Positions 35,506-43,200 of a stretch of 64,000 nucleotides of DNA are shown here, piece by piece. The notes beneath the pieces were generated by a model. That model was not told where the DNA came from, did no database searches, and saw only the letters and a list, made by a program, of their open reading frames with translations. Made by a program: the position numbers and the translations under genes. The stretch covers positions 248,001-312,000 of the forward strand of contig NZ_JAGGMI010000001.1 of assembly GCF_017875235.1 (NCBI RefSeq), written 5' to 3'. Source of the stretch: Asticcacaulis solisilvae (GTDB taxonomy: Bacteria > Pseudomonadota > Alphaproteobacteria > Caulobacterales > Caulobacteraceae). Each line of letters begins with the position of its first letter. Position 1 is the first letter of the stretch.

Positions 35506-35883
35506 ATGATCAAAAACCTTATTATCGCTGGCGGTATTGCCGCCATGGCCCTCACCGCCGGCAGCGCCTTCGCCGGCGAATGCAGCGAAGACCAGGAAGC
35601 CACCGCCGGTATGCTGGCCGCTGGTGTCGGCAAGGCCGCCGTCTCCAAGGTCATCGCCGTCACCGGCAAGCAGATGGTCAACATCTCGAGCTGCGACTTC
35701 CGCGCCGGCAGCTACATCGTTGACTTCAAGTACAATTTTCTGGCGGCTGACGGCCTGTACTGGGTCGAACTGAACGCCAAGTTTGACGGCACGGGCGGCA
35801 ACGCCACGACCAAGGTCAACAAGGCCAGCCCGAACATGGCCGCGGCGGAAGCCAAGGCCGGCGTCAAGCTGGCTTCGAACTAA
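35506..35883 (+). CDS. Secreted small protein, tandem paralog 2
   Basis: A 125-residue protein with signal peptide MIKNLIIAGGIAAMALTAGS, cleaved after SAFA, and AAGGAGTTACCCAG as ribosome site. It matches paralog 1 at the mature start (GECSEDQE versus AECDEGQE), GKQM, the second Cys (SSCDF), FKYNFLAADGLYWVE, KASPNMAAAEA and the C-terminus GVKLASN. The separate promoters and terminators imply independent expression. Function unknown. The shared Cys pair suggests a single disulfide in the mature domain. Confidence 0.85.
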   Translation: MIKNLIIAGGIAAMALTAGSAFAGECSEDQEATAGMLAAGVGKAAVSKVIAVTGKQMVNISSCDFRAGSYIVDFKYNFLAADGLYWVELNAKFDGTGGNATTKVNKASPNMAAAEAKAGVKLASN

Positions 35884-35948
35884 GCTTGACCCGACAGAGC
35901 AACGGAGCTTCCCGCTCCGCCTGGTGAATTCAGGGATGCTGACATGAT

Positions 35949-35984
35949 AAGGCCCTCCGCATGCGGAGGGCCTTATTTATTTAC
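35949..35984. terminator. Perfect palindromic terminator
   Basis: AAGGCCCTCCGC followed directly by GCGGAGGGCCTT around AT, then TATTTATTT. It ends paralog 2 and may also serve the small leftward gene whose stop is at 36000. Confidence 0.85.
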
Positions 35985-35999
35985 CGGTTCAGCGCCGCC

Positions 36000-36143
36000 T
36001 TACTTGCGTTCGAACGGCCGGAAGTCCTGCGGACGGCTGATATTGCGCGGCGATTTGTCCGAACCCGATCGTGGACTGCCAAACAGGCCGCCAAACAGGG
36101 CAAACGAAGTCATTGCATGTTGTTTCTTGTCTTGGTCTTGCAT
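36000..36143 (-). CDS. Possible 47-residue protein
   Basis: A short reading frame starting MQDQDKKQHAMTSFALFGGL and ending RPFERK, with AGGAGA nine bases before the ATG. It is basic, with a short central hydrophobic stretch. A good ribosome site and a terminator beyond its stop make it plausible, but there is no homology evidence. The region 36230-36360 upstream is strongly AT-rich, which would suit a promoter. Confidence 0.42.
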   Translation of the reverse strand: MQDQDKKQHAMTSFALFGGLFGSPRSGSDKSPRNISRPQDFRPFERK

Positions 36144-36473
36144 GGTTTTGCGTCTCCTTTTCCTAATGCACACGGACCAGAAGACGCGTCGCAAACTCCC
36201 AGGGGCTTTCACCCTCACAGCCGTCGTCGCGTCGAAGTTGAGTGTGCCACAATTGAACAGGATTGCAATCATTAATCCGAATACGGATCAATTAATTTTC
36301 TACATTGTCATTATATAATTGATATTATTGAATATAATTTTTCCGCAAATTCAATTTCATGCGATTCTTAGCCAAGAAGGCTTTTAACGGACATGTTCAC
36401 GCTAAACTAACCCTATGGGCCTATGCTGCCCACGAACCCAGAAGGGGTTTGCGTCAGGAGTTCTCCGCGTCCT

Positions 36474-37013
36474 ATGTCCAAATCGGTCATTGTCCTGGGC
36501 AGCGCCGTTGTGTCCGCCATTGCCGCCTGCTTTGGCATGCTGTCTCTCAGCGACGGCTTCCGTAGTCCGCAGACCCATGCCACATCCGTCGTCGTGGCCT
36601 CCCCCGTCGCGTCGGAAACCCGTTCGGAAGCCGATACGGCCAATCCGCATACCACCGCGATACCCAAGGCGGCGGACGGTCATTTCTGGGCCAATGCGGT
36701 CGTCAATTCCAAGGCGGTGCGCCTGCTGGTCGATACCGGCGCCACCGTCGTCGTCCTGACACCTGCCGATGCCCAGCGCCTGGGCTTCGACCTCAAGACC
36801 CTTCCCTTCGATCACACGGTGTCCACCGCCAATGGCGAAACCACGGCCGCCCTGGTCAACCTGGCCAAGGTCGGAGTAGGCCAGAGCGAAGTGCGCAATG
36901 TCGATGCGCTGATCGTCAAGGACGGGCTGGAAACCTCGCTGCTGGGCATGAGCTATCTCGGCCGTTTGAGCCGGTTCGAGGCGACACCGTCGAGCCTGAT
37001 CCTGCATCCGTAG
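36474..37013 (+). CDS. Retropepsin-like aspartic protease (TIGR02281 type)
   Basis: A 179-residue protein with an N-terminal membrane anchor (SVIVLGSAVVSAIAACFGML) and a single retropepsin-like domain from about residue 70: HFWANAVVNSKAVRLLVDTGATVVVL carries the catalytic DTGA, followed by TANGETTAALV and LLGMSYLGRL. Such proteins are membrane-tethered and probably act as dimers facing the periplasm; their substrates are generally unknown. The start MSKSVIVLG is chosen because an AGGAG lies 13 bases before it, somewhat far. It converges with dusA. Confidence 0.85.
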   Translation: MSKSVIVLGSAVVSAIAACFGMLSLSDGFRSPQTHATSVVVASPVASETRSEADTANPHTTAIPKAADGHFWANAVVNSKAVRLLVDTGATVVVLTPADAQRLGFDLKTLPFDHTVSTANGETTAALVNLAKVGVGQSEVRNVDALIVKDGLETSLLGMSYLGRLSRFEATPSSLILHP

Positions 37014-37041
37014 CGCTTCTGTCCAGCAGACGCTTTTTTTT

Positions 37042-37105
37042 ACCACGAACCACACGAACAGACACAAACGTTTTTATGTCCGTGCCTATTCGTGTGGTTC
37101 GTGGT
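37042..37105. repeat. Inverted repeat ACCACGAACCACACGAA ... TTCGTGTGGTTCGTGGT
   Basis: Seventeen-base perfect inverted arms flank a 30-base loop, between the convergent protease and dusA genes. Similar TTCGTG-rich palindromes are common intergenic repeats in bacteria. It may end transcription from both sides. Confidence 0.8.
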
Positions 37106-37111
37106 TATCCC

Positions 37112-38134
37112 TTAAGCCTTCTCCGCCTCATACGCCTCACGCCGCAGACGGCCCGCCTCAATCGCATCGCGCACGGCATCGATGGCGCGGTCCAGCACCT
37201 CGAGCCCTGCCCCCGGCGCGATCGCATCGACGGTCATGATACGCCGGAAGGCGCGAGCACCGGGTAAACCATGCATAACCCCCAGCATGTGCCGCGCCAT
37301 GTGCGGCAAAGGCGTTCCGGCTTCAAGCTGCGCCTGCATGTACGGCCGGTAAGCCTCCAACGCCGCGAAAGGGCCGACATCATCGCCTTCGCCAAAGAAG
37401 CGCCGATCGACCTGCCCCAGCAGCGCCGGCTCATGATAGGCCGCCCGCCCCAGCATCACGCCGTCAACGTGCTGAAGATGCGCTTCGGCCTCATCCAGCG
37501 TGCCGATCCCGCCATTGATGCTGATGATCAGGTCCGGGTGGCTGCGTTTCAGTTCGTAGACCAGTTCGTAGTCGAGCGGCGGCACGTCGCGGTTTTCCTT
37601 GGGCGACAACCCTTTCAGCCACGCCTTGCGCGCATGAACGATAAAGGTGCCGACACCGGCGGTTTTACAGGCCTCGACCAGGGCGAACAGGCTGTCACGC
37701 GGCTCCTGGTCGTCGACGCCGATGCGGCACTTGACCGTGACCGGCAGGCGCGTCGCTTCGCGCATCGCCCGCATGCTGTCGGCGACCAATTGCGGCTCAC
37801 GCATCAGGCAGGCGCCGAACGATCCCGACTGCACGCGATCGGACGGACAGCCGCAGTTGAGATTGACCTCGTCATAGCCCCAGTCTTCGGCGATCCTGGC
37901 GCATTGCGCCAGCTCAAGGGGCTCGGAACCGCCCAGTTGCAGGGCCACCGGGTGTTCGACATCGGAGAAACCCAGCAATCGCTCGCGGTCGCCGTGAATG
38001 ACAGCCTTGGATGTTACCATCTCGGTATAGAGCAAGGCGCGCCGCGTCAGGACACGATGGAACGCCCGGCAATGCCGGTCAGTCCAGTCCATCATGGGCG
38101 CCACACTGAATCTATACGACTGATTTTCGGCCAT
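37112..38134 (-). CDS. dusA: tRNA-dihydrouridine synthase A
   Basis: A 340-residue flavoenzyme with the Dus start FSVAPMMDWTDRHCR, the catalytic-Cys motif VNLNCGCPSDRVQSGSFGACLM, VTVKCRIGVDD, FIVHARKAWLKGLSPKENR and SINGGIGTLDEA. The DusA subfamily reduces U20/U20a in the tRNA D-loop with NADPH. A terminator-like inverted repeat lies beyond its stop, and 359 bases upstream to the next gene hold a dispersed repeat but no supported gene. Confidence 0.96.
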   Translation of the reverse strand: MAENQSYRFSVAPMMDWTDRHCRAFHRVLTRRALLYTEMVTSKAVIHGDRERLLGFSDVEHPVALQLGGSEPLELAQCARIAEDWGYDEVNLNCGCPSDRVQSGSFGACLMREPQLVADSMRAMREATRLPVTVKCRIGVDDQEPRDSLFALVEACKTAGVGTFIVHARKAWLKGLSPKENRDVPPLDYELVYELKRSHPDLIISINGGIGTLDEAEAHLQHVDGVMLGRAAYHEPALLGQVDRRFFGEGDDVGPFAALEAYRPYMQAQLEAGTPLPHMARHMLGVMHGLPGARAFRRIMTVDAIAPGAGLEVLDRAIDAVRDAIEAGRLRREAYEAEKA

Positions 38135-38362
38135 TTTTAAGCAAACTCAACGAACTAAAGCGAAAACCGACACACCTGGAAAGACGCAAAGACGGCCTTT
38201 CGGCGCACGGATCGACCTTCATATCGAGGATATGACGGGGGTTGGCAAGCTTTCGGGGAATCAAAGGCGTTCAACCTGGACCGGCCTGCCGCCCCGTCGC
38301 CGACAGGCAACCCGTTCCAGACCGGTTCACTTCAAGAGCGGGCGAACAGGGGAGGTCCGGCC

Positions 38363-38468
38363 CTAGAGCGATATGCCAAAAAGTGTGCAGCGGTTTTTGG
38401 CTAAATATCGCGATAAAACAAAAACCTAGAGCATGATAGCGGTTCGATTTAAACGCATCATGCTCTAG
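38363..38468. repeat. CTAGAGC composite palindromic repeat, copy B
   Basis: Closest to a canonical copy: hairpin 1 starts CTAGAGCGATATGCC, and hairpin 2 pairs CTAGAGCATGAT with ATCATGCTCTAG perfectly. It ends 25 bases before the stop of the leftward chemotaxis gene, so could act as its terminator. See copies A and C. Confidence 0.85.
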
Positions 38469-38493
38469 CGGAACAAATCGCCCGTCTTCTCCG

Positions 38494-39975
38494 TTAAGCG
38501 ACGAGTTTTTCCACGCTTGTCTTCACAGTCGCCGACGAAGAGGTCACGACTGCAAAGGCTTCCGTGATGCGCACGAGGCTTTCCTCAATCTCGTGAACCG
38601 CCGATACGGCCGATTGCATATTGCCCGAGATCTCGCCCGTGACGGCCTCCTGTTGCGCGATGGCGCTGGCGACATTGCCGACATTGGCAAGGACGTCGGT
38701 CATGGAGGTCGAAATGAATTCCAGCGCGGTGGCGACTTCAGCGCTCACGGCCTGGATCTTGTTGATCTCCTCGCCGATAGTCTTGGTCGAGGCCGCCGCC
38801 TGGTTGGCGAGATTCTTGACCTCCGAGGCCACGACGGCGAAACCCTTGCCGGCCTCACCCGCCCGGGCGGATTCGATCGTCGCGTTCAGCGCCAGCAGAT
38901 TGATCTGCGAGGCGATGCCCTGGATGAAGGCCACGACATTGTTCATGGCGCCGGCGGATTCGGAAAGGTTGGCGGCGAAGCTGTTGGCGGTTTCCGTATG
39001 CTTGAAGACACCTTCGACGCTGGATTTGGCCGCCAGCATGTTGGAGCCGATGTCGCGCACACTGGCGCTCAGTTCCTCGGCGGCGGCGGCGACGGCACTG
39101 ACGATCGAACTGGTCTCGGTCGAAGCGCTGGACGCACCCGACGCCATGTGGTTGGCCTCGTCCATCTGCGACAGGACGCCATTGAGCTGGCCGTCGATAT
39201 CGCGGCTGATGCCGTCATTGTACAGGCGGCGATTGACCTTTTCAGTCACATCCGTAGCAAACTTGACTACCTTGATGACCGCGCCCGTGTCGTCGAAAAT
39301 CGGGTTGTAGGAGGCCTGGATGTAAACCGGGCGGCCGCCCTTGGCTATGCGCCGGTATTCCGCCGCGCGGAATTCGCCCCGGCCGAGCGCTTCCCAGAAC
39401 AGGCGGTACTCGGCGGACCGCGTGTACTCGTCATCGCAGAACAGGCTGTGGTGGCGGCCCTGGATTTCGTCGAGCCGGTATCCCATCGTCTCCAGGAAGT
39501 TGTCGTTGGCCGTCAGGATGTGCCCATCCGTCGAAAATTCGATCACGGCCTGGGCGCGGCCGATGGCCATGACCTTGCCGGCGTGGTCAAGACTCAGCGC
39601 CTTCTCTTCGGTGACGTCCGATGCCAGCTTTACGATACGGACGACCTTGCCCTTGCTGTCGACCACGGGGTTATAAGAGGCCTGGAGCCAGACAATTCGG
39701 CCGCCCTTGCCGATGCGCTTGAATTCGCCGGTACGGAACTTGCCGGCGGCCATGTCTTTCCAGAAGTCGCGATAAGCCTGCGTCGCCGCGTATTCCGGAG
39801 TGCAGAATATGCTGTGGTGTTGCCCGGTGATCTCACGCTCGGCATAGCCGACCGCGTCAAGGAAGTTGCTGTTGGCGCGGACGATCCGGCCTTCGGGAGT
39901 GAATTCGATAATCGCCTGGGACGACTCGAGCGCTTCCACGAAGCGATCGGATGCCGTAGATCTGGAAAAAAACAT
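38494..39975 (-). CDS. Soluble PAS-PAS chemotaxis transducer
   Basis: A 493-residue cytoplasmic transducer with no membrane segment. Two PAS domains are tandem copies (residues about 10-125 and 135-245); each has a F/H-rich core ([40 protein letters not shown]) and the loop [14 protein letters not shown] / [15 protein letters not shown]. The signalling region contains [24 protein letters not shown]. The pair resembles BdlA/Aer-type redox or oxygen transducers. [11 protein letters not shown] is preferred as start with GGGAG 11 bases ahead. A heme or flavin ligand cannot be assigned from sequence. Confidence 0.93.
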   Translation of the reverse strand: MFFSRSTASDRFVEALESSQAIIEFTPEGRIVRANSNFLDAVGYAEREITGQHHSIFCTPEYAATQAYRDFWKDMAAGKFRTGEFKRIGKGGRIVWLQASYNPVVDSKGKVVRIVKLASDVTEEKALSLDHAGKVMAIGRAQAVIEFSTDGHILTANDNFLETMGYRLDEIQGRHHSLFCDDEYTRSAEYRLFWEALGRGEFRAAEYRRIAKGGRPVYIQASYNPIFDDTGAVIKVVKFATDVTEKVNRRLYNDGISRDIDGQLNGVLSQMDEANHMASGASSASTETSSIVSAVAAAAEELSASVRDIGSNMLAAKSSVEGVFKHTETANSFAANLSESAGAMNNVVAFIQGIASQINLLALNATIESARAGEAGKGFAVVASEVKNLANQAAASTKTIGEEINKIQAVSAEVATALEFISTSMTDVLANVGNVASAIAQQEAVTGEISGNMQSAVSAVHEIEESLVRITEAFAVVTSSSATVKTSVEKLVA

Positions 39976-40258
39976 GATACGCCACACTCCCGGTTGTTGG
40001 ATTCCAGCTTTGACAACGCAATTGCCCGGCACTGCAATCGTTAGCAAAACGACCTGTGCCGCCAGCCTTACCCATCTGTGCGTTTATGCACGTAATCAAT
40101 AAAAATGCTTAATTGCTAAATATTCGTAATTCGGGTTGCGACTTTGAAAAAATAAGCGAGTCGCAAAGGCCCACATTCAGAAATCCAATTGGAACCCCGC
40201 AGCCTGTAAGCGATTCAAGTGCTTACAAGCCATAAGATGTCGGCGAATTCCGCCAATG

Positions 40259-41929
40259 TTAGACGGTGACCAGGCCCAGGGCGCCGTTCGTCTCTACGAC
40301 ATCGAAGCGCTGAACGGCGTTACTGGAAAAGTCCCGCGACGTGATGGTGCTGACGCCCATCCACTCGCCCGTCGCGCCTTCGGCGGTCAGGCGCAGACGC
40401 AGGAAGCCATTATGGCCATCATCAGCGGCGACAATCTCCGGGTTCTGCTTCGCCATGGTCGCCGCCAACTGCAGGTCAGGCAGCCAGCTGTCGAGATAGC
40501 GCGTCGGACTGGTGACCGAGGTCACGCCGAATTCGACGGCCGTCCGCTTGCCGGCTGCGTCGTTCAGTTCGTTGGCCCACGCCGTATGGCTGTCGCCGGA
40601 GACGACGATTGTGCGCGCACCCGCCGCCTTGATCAGGTCGTAGAGACGCTCGCGTTCGGCGGGATAGCCGTCCCAGGCGTCGAGATTGAGCGGCAGGGCG
40701 ATGTCCTTGGTAAACAGGCCAGCCATGACGCCGACCCTGGTACGCAAGCCTTCCGGCAGGGCCGCCAGCAGGGCGGCAACTCGGTCCTGGCCCATCAATC
40801 CGATCAGGTCGGGGCCCGGCGCACGCGCCATGATCATCTGGCTGCCCAAAATCTGCCAGCGCACGCCGGCGGCCGTCGAGGCCTTCAGCGTATCGCCCAG
40901 CCACTGGCTCTGCGTCGCGCCCAGGAGTTCGCGCTTGGGATCGTTCAGCCTGGCGCGGAAGCCGGCATAGTCGGGCTTGCCGTCGATTATCCGGATATCT
41001 TCGAACTCGAGCTGCTTGGTGCGCGCCAGCAGACGTGTCTCCATCATGACCAGTTCGGCGACCTGGCCGAAGCGGAAGCTGCGGTAGATGGTTTCAGCCA
41101 GTTGGCCCGGGCCTGCATCGCGGATCGGCATCCACTCGCGATAGGCCCTGAGCGCCGCCGCCTTGCGCGCCCACCAATCGCCTTCGCCGGCATTGTGGTT
41201 CTGGGCGCCGTCGGTCCACGGATTGTTGGTGATTTCGTGGTCATCGAAGACGCAGATCCACGGTGCACGGGCGTGGGCCGCCTGGAGATCCGGATCGGCC
41301 TTGTATTGCGCATGACGCGTGCGGTAGTCGCTGAGGCTGACGATCTCATAGACCGGCTGCGGCGCCCGTCCAAGCGTCCGGCCATTGCCCATGCCGTAGT
41401 CGTCGGGAGCGGCGCCGTATTCGTAGATATAGTCGCCGAGGTGCACGACGGCGTCGAGGCGGTCCATGTCGGCAATGGCACCGTAGGCGTTGAAATAGCC
41501 GTTGGGATAGAGGGAGCACGAAGCGACAGCCAGCACGACGTCGGTCGCCTGTTCCGGCAGGGTGCGCGTCCGGCCTGTCGGCGAAGTCACGCCCTTGCAG
41601 GTAAAACGGTAGACATAGTCGGTGCCGGGCTTGAGGCCGGCAGCGTCGATTTTCACCGTGTAGTCGCGTTCAGCGTCCGTAGTGAAGCGGCCCTGCGCCA
41701 CCGGCCTGGCGAAGCTGTCGTCGGTGGCGACCTGCCACATGACTTCGGTTGCCTTGGTAAGGCCGCTGACCCGTGTCCACAGGATGACGCGGTCGACCAG
41801 CGGATCACCCGAAGCCACCCCGTGATCGAAACGAATACCGGTGCTGGGCGCCGGCTTCGAGCCGCCGAATGCGGGAATAGCTGAGGTACTGCCCAGGGCA
41901 AACAGGGCGTGGCGGCGGCTGATAGGCAT
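40259..41929 (-). CDS. phoD: PhoD-family alkaline phosphatase
   Basis: A 556-residue exported phosphatase. SRRHALFALGSTSAIPAFGG is a Tat signal; the mature part has FDHGVASGDPLVDRVILWTRV, the metal motif HLGDYIYEYG, FDDHEITNN, and VSGDSHTAWANEL. PhoD enzymes release phosphate from mono- and diesters using Ca and Fe in the periplasm or outside. It is the third gene of a leftward locus (TonB receptor, glpQ, phoD) dedicated to organophosphate use. The gap from glpQ is 78 bases. The 283-base region beyond its stop is AT-rich and shows nothing definite. Confidence 0.94.
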   Translation of the reverse strand: MPISRRHALFALGSTSAIPAFGGSKPAPSTGIRFDHGVASGDPLVDRVILWTRVSGLTKATEVMWQVATDDSFARPVAQGRFTTDAERDYTVKIDAAGLKPGTDYVYRFTCKGVTSPTGRTRTLPEQATDVVLAVASCSLYPNGYFNAYGAIADMDRLDAVVHLGDYIYEYGAAPDDYGMGNGRTLGRAPQPVYEIVSLSDYRTRHAQYKADPDLQAAHARAPWICVFDDHEITNNPWTDGAQNHNAGEGDWWARKAAALRAYREWMPIRDAGPGQLAETIYRSFRFGQVAELVMMETRLLARTKQLEFEDIRIIDGKPDYAGFRARLNDPKRELLGATQSQWLGDTLKASTAAGVRWQILGSQMIMARAPGPDLIGLMGQDRVAALLAALPEGLRTRVGVMAGLFTKDIALPLNLDAWDGYPAERERLYDLIKAAGARTIVVSGDSHTAWANELNDAAGKRTAVEFGVTSVTSPTRYLDSWLPDLQLAATMAKQNPEIVAADDGHNGFLRLRLTAEGATGEWMGVSTITSRDFSSNAVQRFDVVETNGALGLVTV

Positions 41930-42007
41930 GGGCGGTCTCCCTTTTGGGGATAGCTGATGTCCTGGTTGCGCTTAATCCGCTTTGATGACAGGGATTTGAC
42001 GAAGAAA

Positions 42008-43090
42008 TTAAGAGACTGCGAAACGATTGCGCGCCGCGACCGCCGTGTCGGTAAAGTCACTGAACACGCCATCGACGCCCATGCCGAACAGGTCGAGATA
42101 CTCCCGCGCCGTATCGCCCTTATAGTAGGCGTCCAGGCGATCGTTGCGCAGGGTCCAGGTGATAACCTTCAGGCCGGCGGCATGGGCGTTGGCGACGATC
42201 TCAGGCCGGCGGACCATATCCGTGCCCACGGGCGCCATCAGCCAGCGCTTCCACGACGCGACATAGTCGGCGTAAGTCCCGACCTCCTTAAGGCCCTCGG
42301 GCGTCAGCAGGTCGGCATAGGTACCGGCGCGCCCCGAAGCGGCCCAGTCAAACGGGCGGTCGTCCGGCGCCTTCAGGACGACATTGCCGATGGCGTCGAT
42401 ATCGCTGCCGCTGACCAGCTGCAGCAGGCGCACCGGCGTCGCTTTACGCAGGGCTTTCAGATTACCCTGTTCGAACGACTGGATAATGACTGGTGAGGAA
42501 GCCTTGTTCCAGCCGGCGCGGTCGAGCATCGCGACCAGCTTTTCCTCGATGCCCAGGCCGTTCATGCGGTGCAGAGTCGGTAACTTGATCTCCGGCGCGA
42601 TGCCGATGACGCGGCCGGTATCGCGCGCCCGCGCCTGGGCCAGGTCGATGACCTCCGCAAGCGTGAGGATCTCATACTTGCCGTCCTCGGCGTGGCTGCG
42701 ATCGGCGAAGACTTGCGTGGCGCGCAGCGTCTTGATTTCGGCCAGGGTGAAATCACTGACGAAGAAGTCCGTGATTTCGATCGCGCCCAGCTTCAGCGTG
42801 CGTTTGCGATCGGCGAATTCGGGGTGCTTCAGGATGTCGGTCGAATCGGTCAGGACCGGATCGTGGCGGACAACCAGCACGCCGTCCCTGGTCGACACCA
42901 CGTCGGGCTCGATATAGTCCGCGCCCATCTTGATCGCCATTTCATAGGCCGGAAGCGTATGTTCGGGCAGATAGCCCGACGCGCCGCGGTGCGCGATGAC
43001 CAGTGGCTTTTGCCGTTCGGCGGCGGTGGCATGTCCTGCAGAAAGGGTCAAGGCAGCGGCTCCGGTCGTCAGCAACTGGCGGCGGTTCAT
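42008..43090 (-). CDS. glpQ: Periplasmic glycerophosphodiester phosphodiesterase
   Basis: A 360-residue enzyme with an RR-containing export signal (MNRRQLLTTGAAALTLSAGHA) and the GDPD catalytic features IAHRGASGYLPEHTLPAY (His, Arg, Glu), YIEPDVVSTRDGVLVVRHDP and IAPEIK. It splits deacylated phospholipids into glycerol-3-phosphate and an alcohol. It lies between the TonB receptor and phoD on the same strand. GGAG precedes the ATG by 7 bases. A terminator-like hairpin at 43104-43141 separates it from the receptor gene, so its expression may be lowered relative to the receptor. Confidence 0.95.
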   Translation of the reverse strand: MNRRQLLTTGAAALTLSAGHATAAERQKPLVIAHRGASGYLPEHTLPAYEMAIKMGADYIEPDVVSTRDGVLVVRHDPVLTDSTDILKHPEFADRKRTLKLGAIEITDFFVSDFTLAEIKTLRATQVFADRSHAEDGKYEILTLAEVIDLAQARARDTGRVIGIAPEIKLPTLHRMNGLGIEEKLVAMLDRAGWNKASSPVIIQSFEQGNLKALRKATPVRLLQLVSGSDIDAIGNVVLKAPDDRPFDWAASGRAGTYADLLTPEGLKEVGTYADYVASWKRWLMAPVGTDMVRRPEIVANAHAAGLKVITWTLRNDRLDAYYKGDTAREYLDLFGMGVDGVFSDFTDTAVAARNRFAVS

Positions 43091-43103
43091 GATGGCGCTC
43101 CGG

Positions 43104-43141
43104 AAGAAAAAGCGCCAGCCTGCGACATTCCGCAGGCTGGC
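43104..43141 (-). terminator. Hairpin with T-run between the TonB receptor and glpQ
   Basis: On the minus strand GCCAGCCTGCG and CGCAGGCTGGC pair around GAATGT, followed by GCTTTTTCTT. It is a plausible intrinsic terminator or attenuator inside the locus. Confidence 0.75.
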
Positions 43142-43200
43142 TTTCAGTTTACTGGGTTAGTGGAAATCTGTGACGCTTTTTTCGTCAACCTTAGCCAACC

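Noticed and set aside
40256-41884. 542-codon frame opposite phoD
   Set aside because: Antisense to a clear PhoD with Tat signal and metal motifs.
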